A stretch of 64,000 nt of DNA from positions 52,398-116,397 of the forward strand of contig ONQC01000001.1 in NCBI GenBank assembly GCA_900319855.1, written 5' to 3'. Positions 15,740-24,576 of this stretch are shown in pieces. Numbering within the stretch: position 1 is the stretch's first letter; the number at the start of each line of letters is the position of its first letter. Both the position numbers and the translations under genes were made by a program. The stretch is from an uncultured Bacteroidales bacterium (lineage in GTDB: Bacteria; Bacteroidota; Bacteroidia; Bacteroidales; UBA932). Under the pieces are notes generated by a model. The model saw only the letters and a program-made list of their open reading frames with translations. It searched no databases and had not been told where the DNA came from.

Positions 15740-17641
15740 ATGAAACGAATCCTTTTTGCCCTGGGCCTGCTGCTGGCCGTTGCCTGCTCTTCGCCCAAAA
15801 CCTTTGTCACCATTGACGGTCCGACCCTCGTCGGTACGGACGGACAGCCTTTCCTGATCAAAGGCACCAACCTCGGGAACTGGCTGAATCCGGAAGGCTA
15901 TATGTTCAATTTCGGCCGGGCCACCTCCCCGCGGCTGATCAACGAGGCGTTCAGCCAGCTGCTCGGCCCGGACGGTGCGGCCGACTTCTGGAAAGCCTTC
16001 AAGGACAATTATATCACCGAAGACGATATCGCCTTCATCGCCTCGACTGGCGCCAATACCATCCGCCTTCCTTTCCATTATAAGCTCTTCACCGACGAAG
16101 ACTACATGGGCCTGACCTCCGCGCAGGACGGGTTCGAGCGCGTCGATAAACTGGTGGAATGGTGCCGCGCCCACGGCCTGTACCTTATCCTGGACATGCA
16201 TGATGCCCCGGGCGGCCAGACCGGCGACAACATCGACGACAGCTACGGCTATCCCTGGCTCTTTGAAAGCGAGGCCTCCCAGGCCCTTTTCTGCGACATC
16301 TGGAAACGGATCGCCGCCCACTACAAGGACGAGCCGGTCATCCTGGGCTATGAGCTTTGCAACGAGCCGATCGCCACGCATTTCCGGGAGAAGCAGGACG
16401 AGCTGAACCAGCAGCTGGAGCCGCTGTACAAGCGTGCTGTCGCTGCCATCCGGGAAGTCGACAAGAACCACATCGTCCTGCTGGGCGGCGCCCAGTGGAA
16501 CAGCAATTTCTCGATGTTTACGGATTGGAAGTTCGATGACAAGATCATGTACACCTGCCACCGTTATGGCGGCGGTACCGATGCGGATGCCATCCGTTCG
16601 TTCATCGAATTCCGGGACAAGACCAACCTCCCGATGTACATGGGCGAAATCGGCCATGGCACGGACCTCTGGCAGGCTGAGTTCTGCAAAACCTTGGAAG
16701 ACAACAACATCGGCTGGACCTTCTGGCCGTATAAAAAGATTGACGGCTCCTGCATGATGGCCTACAAGGCCCCTGAAGGCTGGGATGTGGTCCGCCGTTT
16801 CGCCGACGGCCGCCGGGCCTCCTTCGGTGAACTCCGCCGGATCGTGCCCGACCGGGATTCCGCCCGCGCCGCGCTGTCCGGCCTGCTGGAAGCGGTCAAG
16901 TTCGCCAACTGCGAGCCGCAGACCTCCTATATCCGGTCCATCCATTTGAAACCGGCGCAGATCCTTGTCCTGCGGGAACTCGGTGGACATCACCTGCCGT
17001 TTACCGAAGCCACCATGCCTTGGCTGCAGGAAGTGGCCAAGGAGAAGGGCTTTGAAATTACCGAGCGCAACAACCTCAAGGATGTGGATGCCGCTTTCCT
17101 GGCCGGTTTCGACGCCGTCCTCCAGCTGGACTTCCCGCCCTATCCGTGGCCGGAAAAAGTCCAGGAGGCTTTCATCCAGTATGTCAACCGCGGAGGCGGC
17201 TGGGTCGGCCTGCACCATGCTTCGCTGCTGGGCGAGTTCGACGGCTATCCGATGTGGCCCTGGTTCTCGCAGTTCCTGGGCGGCATCCGCTTCGACAATT
17301 ACATCGCCGACCTGTCGGACGGCCGTGTGGATGTGGAAGCCCCGGAGCATCCCATCTTCGCCGGTGTCCCGGCGTCCTTCACCCTGCCGGATGACGAGTG
17401 GTATACCTATGACAAGAATCCCCGGAAGTCGCCGGATGTGAAAGTCCTCGCGACCGTGGATGAGTCTTCCTATACCCTTTCCACGCCCGTGAAGATGGGC
17501 GACCATCCGGTGATCTGGACGAATACGTCCGTGCTCGGGCGCAACGTTTATTTCCAGTTCGGCCACAGTCCGAAGCTGATGGAGAACGAGGCATTCAAGA
17601 CCTTGCTGGTCAACTCGATCCTATGGGCCGCCGTCCGCTGA
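15740..17641 (+). CDS. GH5 glycosidase fused to a ThuA-like domain, lipoprotein
   Basis: I chose the ATG at 15740 (MKRILFALGLLLAVACSS) because it starts the signal peptide; an ATG nine bases earlier is possible. Residues about 30-370 form a GH5 domain: GTNLGNWLNPEGYMF, acid/base Glu209 in LCNEPIATH and nucleophile Glu303 in MYMGEIGHGTD. Residues about 405-633 form a ThuA-like domain with a glutamine-amidotransferase-like fold (ILVLRELGGHHLPFTEA, then FIQYVNRGGGWVGLHHAS and DHPVIWTN). The same domain occurs alone in the gene at 19989. GH5 suggests a beta-glucan or beta-mannan substrate; ThuA domains have no firm activity. The end of this gene overlaps the GH9 gene by 19 bases. Confidence 0.88.
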   Translation: MKRILFALGLLLAVACSSPKTFVTIDGPTLVGTDGQPFLIKGTNLGNWLNPEGYMFNFGRATSPRLINEAFSQLLGPDGAADFWKAFKDNYITEDDIAFIASTGANTIRLPFHYKLFTDEDYMGLTSAQDGFERVDKLVEWCRAHGLYLILDMHDAPGGQTGDNIDDSYGYPWLFESEASQALFCDIWKRIAAHYKDEPVILGYELCNEPIATHFREKQDELNQQLEPLYKRAVAAIREVDKNHIVLLGGAQWNSNFSMFTDWKFDDKIMYTCHRYGGGTDADAIRSFIEFRDKTNLPMYMGEIGHGTDLWQAEFCKTLEDNNIGWTFWPYKKIDGSCMMAYKAPEGWDVVRRFADGRRASFGELRRIVPDRDSARAALSGLLEAVKFANCEPQTSYIRSIHLKPAQILVLRELGGHHLPFTEATMPWLQEVAKEKGFEITERNNLKDVDAAFLAGFDAVLQLDFPPYPWPEKVQEAFIQYVNRGGGWVGLHHASLLGEFDGYPMWPWFSQFLGGIRFDNYIADLSDGRVDVEAPEHPIFAGVPASFTLPDDEWYTYDKNPRKSPDVKVLATVDESSYTLSTPVKMGDHPVIWTNTSVLGRNVYFQFGHSPKLMENEAFKTLLVNSILWAAVR

Positions 17642-19980
17642 TCCTGCTGCTGGGACTGATGGCGGCGTGTACGGCTGTCCCGGAAGGGAAGCTGGCCGTG
17701 GACCCGGAATTGGAAGCGGAGATCCTCGCTTCCGACCGGGTCCACCGACCGCTGCCGCTCCACCCGGAACGCTCCTACGAAGCGGTCCGGGCGGCCGAGC
17801 CCGTGCTGGAGGAAGAGGTCCTGCCGCAAGAGCTGGAAATCCGTTTCGCCAATCACGCGAAAGTGCGCCCGGTCGGGTCGCCGGATGATATCGATTATGC
17901 GACCTTCGGCTCCTATTCCGCCCGTCTGCCGCTGGACGAGAGGGACCTGGAGAAATGGAACCGGATCGCCTTTACGGTAACGCCCCAGGCAGGGGGAGCA
18001 GAGGTGACCAGCCTGACGGTCTCCTTCAACGCAGCCCCCAGTCCTGCCAAACCCGGCTACAACGAGCCCTCCGGCTCCCATTATATCCCTTTGCAAGACG
18101 GTCGTCCGAATCCCTGTTTCCTGGAAATCGGTGAGTTCCGCCGCGAGAAGATGGGCAGCCTGACCTTCTCCGTGACCGACCGCGGCCAGTCTCCCGCCGA
18201 CAGTTCCGTCTACCGGATTACGGACATCCGCCTGCAGCGGGTCGCCACGGACGCACCGGTCGTGGGCTGGCAGCCGCAGGGGATCGTCGTTTCTTCGACC
18301 GGGTATGAGCCCGATGCGGCCAAGATGGCCTATCTGCCATTGGCAGAAGGAGGTTTCAAGGTCTATGACCTGGACCGCCGCCGGACCGTTTACCGGGGCC
18401 GGATCGCGGCCTGCGAAACGTATGGTGCTGCCGATTTTTCGGCCCTGCAACGCGAAGGCCGGTATGTCATTCGGGCCGGCGGGCAGGAATCCGCCCCCTT
18501 CCGGATCAGCACCCGGCTGTGGACCGATGCCCGTTGGCGGGTCCTGAACTATATCTACTGCCAGCGCTGCGGCGATGCCATTGCGGGCATCCATGCCGAT
18601 TGCCACCACGACCTGTTCAGCGTCCATGACGGGATGCGGATCTCCTACGGCGGCGGCTGGCACGATGCCGGCGACCTGTCGCAGCAGACCCTGCAGACCG
18701 GCGACGTGGCCTATGCGCTGCTGGAGGCGGCGCAGGCCTGCCGCGAGACGGAACCGGACCTGGCCGCCCGGCTGGAGGAAGAGGCCCGCTGGGGACTGGC
18801 GTTCCTGCTGCACTGCCGTTTCGGCGATGGGTGGCGGGCTTCTTCGATGGGCCTGCTCCATTGGACGGACAACCGCGTCGGGACGGCCGATGACATCGAG
18901 ACCGTGCGCAAGCAGAACCTGGCCTTTGACAATTTCCTGTCCGCCGGGTATGAGGCCTTCGGCGCCATGAACCTGACCGGCTCCGACTCCTTGCAGACGG
19001 CCCTTCGCCAGGCGGCCGTGGAAGATTACGCCTTTGCGCGGGAGCGGTTTGCGCAGGAGGGCTTCGAGCCGTTCCGGCACATGATGGAGCACACGTTCAA
19101 TACCTCCCCGAGCCAGTATATGGCGACCGTCTCCTGGGCGGCCGGCCAGTTGTATCGCCTGACCGGGGAGTCCGGTTATGCGGAGGAAGCGGCGGAGGCC
19201 ATCCGCTATACGCTTTCCTGCCAGCAGACCGAACCGCTTGAGGGTGACGGACTTCTGCAAGGTTTCTTCTATCGGGACACCACCCGCCGTTCCCTGGTGC
19301 ATTACATCCACCAGTCCCGCGAACAGGTCTTTATGCAGGCCCTGGTGCAGCTGTGTGAACTGCTGCCGGACCACCCGGACCGGCCCCGCTGGATCGAGGC
19401 CGTCCGGCTTCATGGCGAATACCTCAAGGGCCTCGCCGCCCGCGGACAATACGGCATGATTCCGGCCGGGGTGTACCGGTCGGATGAATGGAAGGATGAA
19501 GATCCCTTTACCCGCCTGCACCTCTTTGCACCGGCCGATGCCGTCCAGCATTATCAGACGCAATTCGCCACCGGACAGCCCCTTGGGGAAGGCGGCCGCA
19601 ATTTCCGTCTCCGCCAGTTCCCGATCTGGTTCAGCATCTTCAACGGCAACAACGCCATCATCCTGTCCCAGGGCAAAGCGGCTGCGCTTTGCGGCCGGTT
19701 CCTGGGGGACGAAACGTTGCTGCAGATCGGCCGCGACCAGCTTTCCTGGGTGACGGGCCTGAACCCGTTCGGCCAGTCTATGATTTATGGAGAAGGTCGT
19801 AACTACCCTTCGATGAACAGTTTTTCCATCGGGGAAGTGACCGGAGAGATGCCGGTCGGCATCCGCACCCTCGGGGACGGGGACGAACCCTACTGGCCCC
19901 GGACCAACAATGCCTGCTACAAGGAAGTCTGGGTGACGACCGCCGGGAAGTTCTTGTCCTTAACTGCTGAATATCAATGA
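17623..19980 (+). CDS. GH9 family endoglucanase-like lipoprotein
   Basis: This 785-aa protein starts at 17623, inside the end of the GH5-ThuA gene, because only this start gives the signal and lipobox (LILLLGLMAAC). The N-terminal third is beta-rich with RVATDAPVVGWQPQGIVVSS and the CelD-type Ig-like domain (FKVYDLDRRRTVYRGRI, then YVIRAGGQESAPFRI). The (alpha/alpha)6 catalytic domain follows, with Asp348 and Asp351 in GGWHDAGDLSQQ and the acid Glu768 in YKEVWVTTAG near the C-terminus. GH9 enzymes cleave beta-1,4-glucan or related chains by inversion. It is probably translationally coupled to the upstream gene. Confidence 0.9.
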   Translation: MGRRPLILLLGLMAACTAVPEGKLAVDPELEAEILASDRVHRPLPLHPERSYEAVRAAEPVLEEEVLPQELEIRFANHAKVRPVGSPDDIDYATFGSYSARLPLDERDLEKWNRIAFTVTPQAGGAEVTSLTVSFNAAPSPAKPGYNEPSGSHYIPLQDGRPNPCFLEIGEFRREKMGSLTFSVTDRGQSPADSSVYRITDIRLQRVATDAPVVGWQPQGIVVSSTGYEPDAAKMAYLPLAEGGFKVYDLDRRRTVYRGRIAACETYGAADFSALQREGRYVIRAGGQESAPFRISTRLWTDARWRVLNYIYCQRCGDAIAGIHADCHHDLFSVHDGMRISYGGGWHDAGDLSQQTLQTGDVAYALLEAAQACRETEPDLAARLEEEARWGLAFLLHCRFGDGWRASSMGLLHWTDNRVGTADDIETVRKQNLAFDNFLSAGYEAFGAMNLTGSDSLQTALRQAAVEDYAFARERFAQEGFEPFRHMMEHTFNTSPSQYMATVSWAAGQLYRLTGESGYAEEAAEAIRYTLSCQQTEPLEGDGLLQGFFYRDTTRRSLVHYIHQSREQVFMQALVQLCELLPDHPDRPRWIEAVRLHGEYLKGLAARGQYGMIPAGVYRSDEWKDEDPFTRLHLFAPADAVQHYQTQFATGQPLGEGGRNFRLRQFPIWFSIFNGNNAIILSQGKAAALCGRFLGDETLLQIGRDQLSWVTGLNPFGQSMIYGEGRNYPSMNSFSIGEVTGEMPVGIRTLGDGDEPYWPRTNNACYKEVWVTTAGKFLSLTAEYQ

Positions 19981-19988
19981 TTTTTAAT

Positions 19989-20816
19989 ATGAAACGTCTT
20001 GCAATCCTGGCAGCGGCCATCCTGCTGGCTGCCTGCGGTCATAAAACCGCACCCCAATCCACTTTCGTGTCGGCGGCCGACGTCCGCCCGGCCAGTTATG
20101 CCGGCAAGACGCCGCGCTTCAAAGCTCTTCTGTATTACTCCGACTACGTGGAAGAGGCCCATCGCGACTTTTCCCACCAGGCTATCGAGTTCTTCCACCG
20201 CCTGACCTACGGGGAGGGCTGGATCATGGATGTGAGCACCAGCCTGCTTGAAAATGGCGACCTGTCCCAGTACGACGTCATCATCATGCCGGACGTGGCT
20301 CCTTCCTCGCCGGCCGACCAGGCTGCCTTCCAGGAGTACATGGAAAACGGTGGCGGCTGGCTGGGCTATCATGCCGCTGCTTACAATGACCAGTCTTTGA
20401 AATGGATGTGGTTCCGGGATTTTCTGGGCGGCGTCCGTTTCCTGTGCAATACCTGGCCGCCGCAGCCGGGCCTGGTCAACATCGAAGGACATGACCATGA
20501 CATCACCAAGAACCTGCCGGACCGCTATGTAGCGCCGGCCACGGAGTACTACCAGTGGCAGCCCGACCCGCGCTCCAATCCGGATATCCGGATCCTGGCG
20601 AGCCTGGCGCCGGAGAATTTCCCGATGGGCCTCAAGGATGTGGTCTTCGGCGGGGACTTCCCGGTGGTCTGGACCAACACCAAGTACCGGATGGTCTACA
20701 TCAACATGGGCCACGGGGACGAGTGCTTTACGGACGCGACCCAGAACCTTCTCTTTGTCAATTCGTTGCGCTGGGTTGTCAGCCAGTCGCCGAAGGGGGA
20801 TCCCTTCCAGCGCTAG
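19989..20816 (+). CDS. ThuA-domain lipoprotein
   Basis: The start at 19989 (MKRLAILAAAILLAAC) gives 275 aa with a lipobox Cys. It closely resembles the C-terminal domain of the GH5 fusion: FKALLYYSDYVEEAHRDF, YDVIIMPDVAPSSPAD, YMENGGGWLGYHAAAYND, FLGGVRF and FPVVWTNTKYRMVYINMGHGDE. ThuA was named for trehalose utilisation, and the fold resembles class I glutamine amidotransferases but lacks a proven activity. It is last in the glycan cluster and is followed by a good intrinsic terminator. Confidence 0.88.
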   Translation: MKRLAILAAAILLAACGHKTAPQSTFVSAADVRPASYAGKTPRFKALLYYSDYVEEAHRDFSHQAIEFFHRLTYGEGWIMDVSTSLLENGDLSQYDVIIMPDVAPSSPADQAAFQEYMENGGGWLGYHAAAYNDQSLKWMWFRDFLGGVRFLCNTWPPQPGLVNIEGHDHDITKNLPDRYVAPATEYYQWQPDPRSNPDIRILASLAPENFPMGLKDVVFGGDFPVVWTNTKYRMVYINMGHGDECFTDATQNLLFVNSLRWVVSQSPKGDPFQR

Positions 20817-20840
20817 CGGTACGGAATTTGAAAAACAAGG

Positions 20841-20868
20841 GAATCGGGGTGAAAATCCCGATTCTTTT
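20841..20868 (+). terminator. Intrinsic terminator of the glycan cluster
   Basis: GAATCGGG (20841-20848) pairs with CCCGATTC (20857-20864) around an 8-base loop, followed by TTTTGTTATTTTT. It lies 24 bases after the ThuA stop. Confidence 0.85.
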
Positions 20869-20870
20869 GT

Positions 20871-20878
20871 TATTTTTG
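20871..20878 (+). promoter_or_regulatory. -7 promoter element for the coiled-coil protein gene
   Basis: TATTTTTG matches TAnnTTTG, placed directly in the T-rich tail of the preceding terminator and 55 bases before the ATG at 20934. Confidence 0.5.
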
Positions 20879-20933
20879 TATGATGCCTCTTCCGCGGAAG
20901 GGGCCGTATGCGTGAAACTTAAATTGGAAAGAT

Positions 20934-21845
20934 ATGGAGAACGATCCTATTCAGATGCGCCGTGAGGCAGAAGCCCAGATCGCGAAAGCCAAGACCCTTC
21001 GCGGTGTGATGTACGGACTGGCCGCCGTGGCCGTGGCCCTGGCGGGCGTCCTGGCTTATGTGTGGACCCAGAAATCCTCCCTGGTCAATGACCTTGAAGC
21101 GGAGAAACAGGACCTGACCGAACAGATGGTGGCCCTCCAGAAAGATTACGAGTCCCTGTCTTCGGATTATGACAGCATCAACTCCCAGCTCGACACCTCC
21201 CGTGCCGAGGTGGCCGCGCTGATCGAGCAGATCCAGAAGACCGAGGCGACCAACCGCACCAAGATGCGCCAGTACGAGAAAGAACTGGGTACCCTGCGCT
21301 CCATCATGCGCGGCTACATCACCCAGATTGACTCGCTCAATACGTTGAACCACAAGCTGACGGCCGATGCCGCCGCCGCGCGCCGCGAGGCCGCCGAGAG
21401 CAAGAAGGCCAACGAAGAGCTGACCCAGCAGGTCGCCAGCCTGACTGGCCAGGTGGCCGCCGGATCCGTCATCAAGGCCCGTGGCATCCGCCTGGAGGCC
21501 TACAACGGCTCCGACAAGATCACTGACCGCAGCAGCCGTGTCGTCCGGATGCTGACGACCCTGAGCCTGGTTGAAAACGACCTGGCACCGAAGGGACCGG
21601 TGCGCGTGTACATCCGCGTCAAGGATCCGGAGGGCGTCATCCTGACCAATGCCAACCGCAGCCAGTTCACCCTGAACGGCGAGGCGATGGTCGCTTCCGC
21701 TTCCCGCGAAGTCGACTACGAGGGACGCGAGGTCGAGATGAGCATCTATCTCAACGACATTCCGTCCTTCAGCAAGGGCATCTATACGGTTGAGGCCTAC
21801 ACGGAGCAGGCGCTCCTGGGATCGGCCGAGCTGATGCTGCGCTAG
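20934..21845 (+). CDS. Membrane-anchored coiled-coil protein of unknown function
   Basis: This 303-aa protein has a short cytoplasmic start, one membrane span at about residues 25-45 (GVMYGLAAVAVALAGVLAYVW) and a long coiled coil from about 50 to 180 (heptads such as LVNDLEAEKQDLTEQMVALQ). A C-terminal beta-rich domain of about 110 aa follows (KARGIRLEAYN, RVYIRVKDPEGVILTN, YEGREVEMSIYL). Similar proteins are conserved in Bacteroidetes without an assigned role. Directly downstream, without a gap, is hemW; nothing else suggests a shared function. Confidence 0.82.
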   Translation: MENDPIQMRREAEAQIAKAKTLRGVMYGLAAVAVALAGVLAYVWTQKSSLVNDLEAEKQDLTEQMVALQKDYESLSSDYDSINSQLDTSRAEVAALIEQIQKTEATNRTKMRQYEKELGTLRSIMRGYITQIDSLNTLNHKLTADAAAARREAAESKKANEELTQQVASLTGQVAAGSVIKARGIRLEAYNGSDKITDRSSRVVRMLTTLSLVENDLAPKGPVRVYIRVKDPEGVILTNANRSQFTLNGEAMVASASREVDYEGREVEMSIYLNDIPSFSKGIYTVEAYTEQALLGSAELMLR

Positions 21846-22955
21846 ATGATCTATGTCCATGTCCCTTTCTGCAAGAGTTTCTGCACGTACTGCGGGTTTT
21901 ATTCCGAGGTGTGCAAGGGAACGGCGCAGATAGTGGACTATGTGGACGAGGTCTGCCGTGAGATCTCTTCACGGGCAGCGGAAATCGCTGCGACGGCATC
22001 TGTAAATACGTTGTATATCGGCGGCGGCACCCCTTCGGTGCTGCCGCTTTCTGCGCTCGGCCGGGTCGTGGACACGTGCCGTAAAGCCCTCTGTTCTCTG
22101 GGACTTCCTGCTGATTTCGAGGAATTTACGGTTGAGGTTAATCCGGAGGATATCGTAGAGAAAGGTCCGGAGTATGTCCGGGGCTTGCGCAGTCTGGGGG
22201 TGAACCGGATCAGCATGGGCGTCCAGTCGTTCGACGACGGGATCCTGCGCTGGATGAACCGTCGGCATACCGCGGAGCGGGCCCTTCGGGCGTTCAACCT
22301 TCTCCGGGAAGGGGGCTTCGACAACATCAGCATTGACCTGATTTTCGGGCTGTCCCAGCTGTCGGACGATTTATGGCGCTCCACCTTAGAACAGGCCCTG
22401 GCGCTGGAGCCGGAGCACATTTCTTCCTACCAGTTGTCGGTCGAAGAGGGGAGCGCGCTGGAGCGGCAGGTGCAGGAAGGGCGGTATGCGGAGGCCTCCG
22501 ATGAGCAGTGCCGCCGGCAATATGATATCCTGTGTCAGGTGCTTGCCTCGGCCGGTTACCGTCATTATGAAATCTCAAATTTTGCCCGGCACGGTTTCGA
22601 GGCGCGGCACAACGCAGCTTACTGGCGCCGCGTTCCCTATGCCGGTTTCGGCCCCGGAGCCCATTCTTTGCTGCCGGACGGGCGTACCCGCCGGTGGAAC
22701 AGCGACGAACTGCCGGACTGGAGGGTAGCGCAGGAGTTCCTGACCGGGGAGGACATGCGGGTGGAGCGGCTGATGCTGGCCCTGCGGACGGATGCTGGCC
22801 TTCCGAAAGCGGAACTGGAGCGGCTGGCTGCTCCCCAGGCCGTTTCCCGTCTGCGGTCAGAGGGGGCTTTGACGTTAATCCCCGGAGAGCGCATCCGCAT
22901 CCCCGAGGATCATTTCTTCGTTTCGGATGAAATCATCCGGGAGCTGCTGCCCTAG
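21846..22955 (+). CDS. hemW: Radical SAM heme chaperone HemW
   Basis: This 369-aa cytoplasmic protein has the radical SAM cluster motif C9xxxC13xxC16 in VPFCKSFCTYCGFYS, then NTLYIGGGTPSVL, EFTVEVNPEDI, RISMGVQSF and SIDLIFGLSQL, the standard HemW order. The C-terminal wing (YAGFGPGAHS) fits as well. Members were annotated as oxygen-independent coproporphyrinogen III oxidase, but HemW lacks the extra N-terminal residues of HemN and is known as a heme-insertion chaperone. The start follows directly on the stop of the coiled-coil gene. Confidence 0.92.
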   Translation: MIYVHVPFCKSFCTYCGFYSEVCKGTAQIVDYVDEVCREISSRAAEIAATASVNTLYIGGGTPSVLPLSALGRVVDTCRKALCSLGLPADFEEFTVEVNPEDIVEKGPEYVRGLRSLGVNRISMGVQSFDDGILRWMNRRHTAERALRAFNLLREGGFDNISIDLIFGLSQLSDDLWRSTLEQALALEPEHISSYQLSVEEGSALERQVQEGRYAEASDEQCRRQYDILCQVLASAGYRHYEISNFARHGFEARHNAAYWRRVPYAGFGPGAHSLLPDGRTRRWNSDELPDWRVAQEFLTGEDMRVERLMLALRTDAGLPKAELERLAAPQAVSRLRSEGALTLIPGERIRIPEDHFFVSDEIIRELLP

Positions 22956-22970
22956 TAAGATGCGGATTTC

Positions 22971-23001
22971 TTTGCATTCCGGGCATTATTTCGTAATTTT
23001 G
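22971..23001 (+). promoter_or_regulatory. Consensus Bacteroidetes promoter for trxA
   Basis: TTTG at 22971-22974, exactly 19 bases, then TAATTTTG at 22994-23001: the full -33/-7 architecture of the Bacteroidetes primary sigma factor. The trxA ATG is at 23059. Confidence 0.8.
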
Positions 23002-23058
23002 TGGGTTAGATGGGTATTATACCCTTTGCAAAACGAACCTTTTTAAAGACTTTGGATT

Positions 23059-23370
23059 ATGGCAAAAGTAGCTACTGTTGCAACCTTTAAGGATATCATC
23101 TCCGGCCCGAAGCCGGTCATGGTCGATTTCTGGGCCGTATGGTGCGGTCCGTGCCGGATGCTCTCCCCGACGGTGGACGAGCTGGCGGAAACCTATGCCG
23201 ACAAGATCGACGTGGTCAAGTGCAATGTCGATGACTGCCAGGAAATTGCCATGGAATATGGCATCCGCAGCATCCCTACCCTGCTGTTCTTCAAGAACGG
23301 CGAGGTGGTTGACCGTTCCGTCGGCGCCGTGCCGCGCCAGGAGATCGTCGACATCATCGAAAAGCTGTAA
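23059..23370 (+). CDS. trxA: Thioredoxin
   Basis: This 103-aa protein has the redox motif W28-C29-G-P-C32 in VDFWAVWCGPCRML, the buried Asp23, and the cis-Pro loop SIPTLLFFKNGEVV. It has no signal peptide, so it is the cytoplasmic thiol-disulfide reductant. It has its own consensus promoter and is followed after 4 bases by an outer-membrane barrel gene, so the two are likely co-transcribed. Confidence 0.95.
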   Translation: MAKVATVATFKDIISGPKPVMVDFWAVWCGPCRMLSPTVDELAETYADKIDVVKCNVDDCQEIAMEYGIRSIPTLLFFKNGEVVDRSVGAVPRQEIVDIIEKL

Positions 23371-23374
23371 GTAC

Positions 23375-24040
23375 ATGAAAAAGAGACTCATCACCATCGT
23401 CCTCGCGGCGATGGCCATGGCGTTGACCGTCCAGGCGCAACCCCGGATGGGCGTTCTGGCCGGTTTCACTTCTTCGAAGGCCAGTGTCTCCGAATTCGAA
23501 GCCTCCAGCGTATCCCTGTATCATGCCGGCGTGGCTTTCAACTTCCCGTTGGGCCTGGGCTTCGCCATCCAGCCGCAGCTGACCTATCAGGTGAAAGGAA
23601 CTTCCCTGGACCAGATCCATTCCGTGGCGGATATTTCCGCCCAGGACATGGACCTGAAGGTGGGCTATGTCGAGATTCCGGTGCAGTTCCAGTACGGACC
23701 CGACCTGATGGCTTTCCGGCCCTATGTTTTCGCCGAGCCGTTCATCGGTTTCGGCGTGAACATGTCCTCGAAGTATTCGGCGGATGATACCGTCCTTGAA
23801 AAAATGTCCAATCAATTCAAGGATGCGGACCTGCGCCGCTTTGAATATGGCCTGGGCCTGGGTATCGGCATCGATTTCTGGCGGATGCAGCTGACCGGCC
23901 GGTATTTCTGGAATTTCGGCTCCCTGTCCGCGGACGGGGGGACGGTGGATTCCGAATACATCGGGAATACGGTGAAGTCCGCCTTCAAGGACAAGAGACA
24001 TTTCAACGGCATGTCCGTTTCCCTGGCTTATTTCTTCTAG
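23375..24040 (+). CDS. Outer-membrane beta-barrel protein (PorT-like family)
   Basis: The start at 23375 (MKKRLITIVLAAMAMALTVQAQ) is chosen because it begins a clean signal peptide; an open frame upstream overlaps trxA and is not coding. The mature part of about 200 aa shows alternating amphipathic strands (LGFAIQPQLTYQVKG, MDLKVGYVEIPVQFQYGP, FEYGLGLGIGIDFW) and a terminal strand ending in aromatic residues (MSVSLAYFF), as needed for barrel insertion. It belongs to the small porin/PorT-like group common in Bacteroidetes. Function unknown. Confidence 0.85.
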   Translation: MKKRLITIVLAAMAMALTVQAQPRMGVLAGFTSSKASVSEFEASSVSLYHAGVAFNFPLGLGFAIQPQLTYQVKGTSLDQIHSVADISAQDMDLKVGYVEIPVQFQYGPDLMAFRPYVFAEPFIGFGVNMSSKYSADDTVLEKMSNQFKDADLRRFEYGLGLGIGIDFWRMQLTGRYFWNFGSLSADGGTVDSEYIGNTVKSAFKDKRHFNGMSVSLAYFF

Positions 24041-24043
24041 GAC

Positions 24044-24574
24044 ATGGAAGAAAGACGCATCGCCCTGTTCTGTTCTTCTATCCAGGAGATCGATCCGGAT
24101 TTCCACGAAGCCGCCCGTGAAGTGACCCGGCGGCTGTGCGGGAAGGGGTATACCATTGTCTCCGGCGGATCCTGGCGGGGGACCATGGGAGTCATATCCG
24201 ACGAAGCGGTCCGTTGCGGCGGGCGCCATATCGGCGTCGTTCCGCGTTTCATGGCGAAATATGCCTATGAAGGACTGACGCAGCTGGTCTGGACGGATAC
24301 CATGGCCGAGCGAAAGGGGATCCTGCGCGACAAGGCGGAGGCGGTCATCGCCCTGCCCGGCGGCATCGGCACCCTGGATGAACTGATCGAAACCCACGTG
24401 CTGGCCAAGCTCGGCCAGTACGACGGAAAGATATTCGCATTGAATATCAAAGGCTTTTATGAGCCGCTCAAAGACCTGTTCCGGCATTATGCCGCGACAG
24501 GGATGACAGCCCCCCAAGATTGTGACCGGGTCGTTTTCGTGGACTCGGTGGATGCTTTGATAGAACAATTGTAA
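24044..24574 (+). CDS. LOG family protein (Rossman-fold nucleotide hydrolase, TIGR00730-like)
   Basis: This 176-aa cytoplasmic protein has the signature P105-G-G-I-G-T110 followed by LDE113 and the upstream GGSWRGTMGVISDEAV, which define the LOG (lysine-decarboxylase-like) family. Characterised members are 5'-phosphoribohydrolases that release a base from nucleoside monophosphates, including cytokinin ribotides; many bacterial members were misnamed lysine decarboxylases. It lies 3 bases after the barrel gene and 2 before the polyprenyl synthase. Confidence 0.9.
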   Translation: MEERRIALFCSSIQEIDPDFHEAAREVTRRLCGKGYTIVSGGSWRGTMGVISDEAVRCGGRHIGVVPRFMAKYAYEGLTQLVWTDTMAERKGILRDKAEAVIALPGGIGTLDELIETHVLAKLGQYDGKIFALNIKGFYEPLKDLFRHYAATGMTAPQDCDRVVFVDSVDALIEQL

Positions 24575-24576
24575 GG

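Noticed and set aside
12202-19563. Long reverse-strand open frames across the glycan cluster
   Set aside because: They cross several intact forward genes with clear catalytic motifs and have no recognisable protein features.
23078-23374. Upstream extension of the outer-membrane barrel gene
   Set aside because: It overlaps trxA in another frame; the signal peptide begins at 23375.
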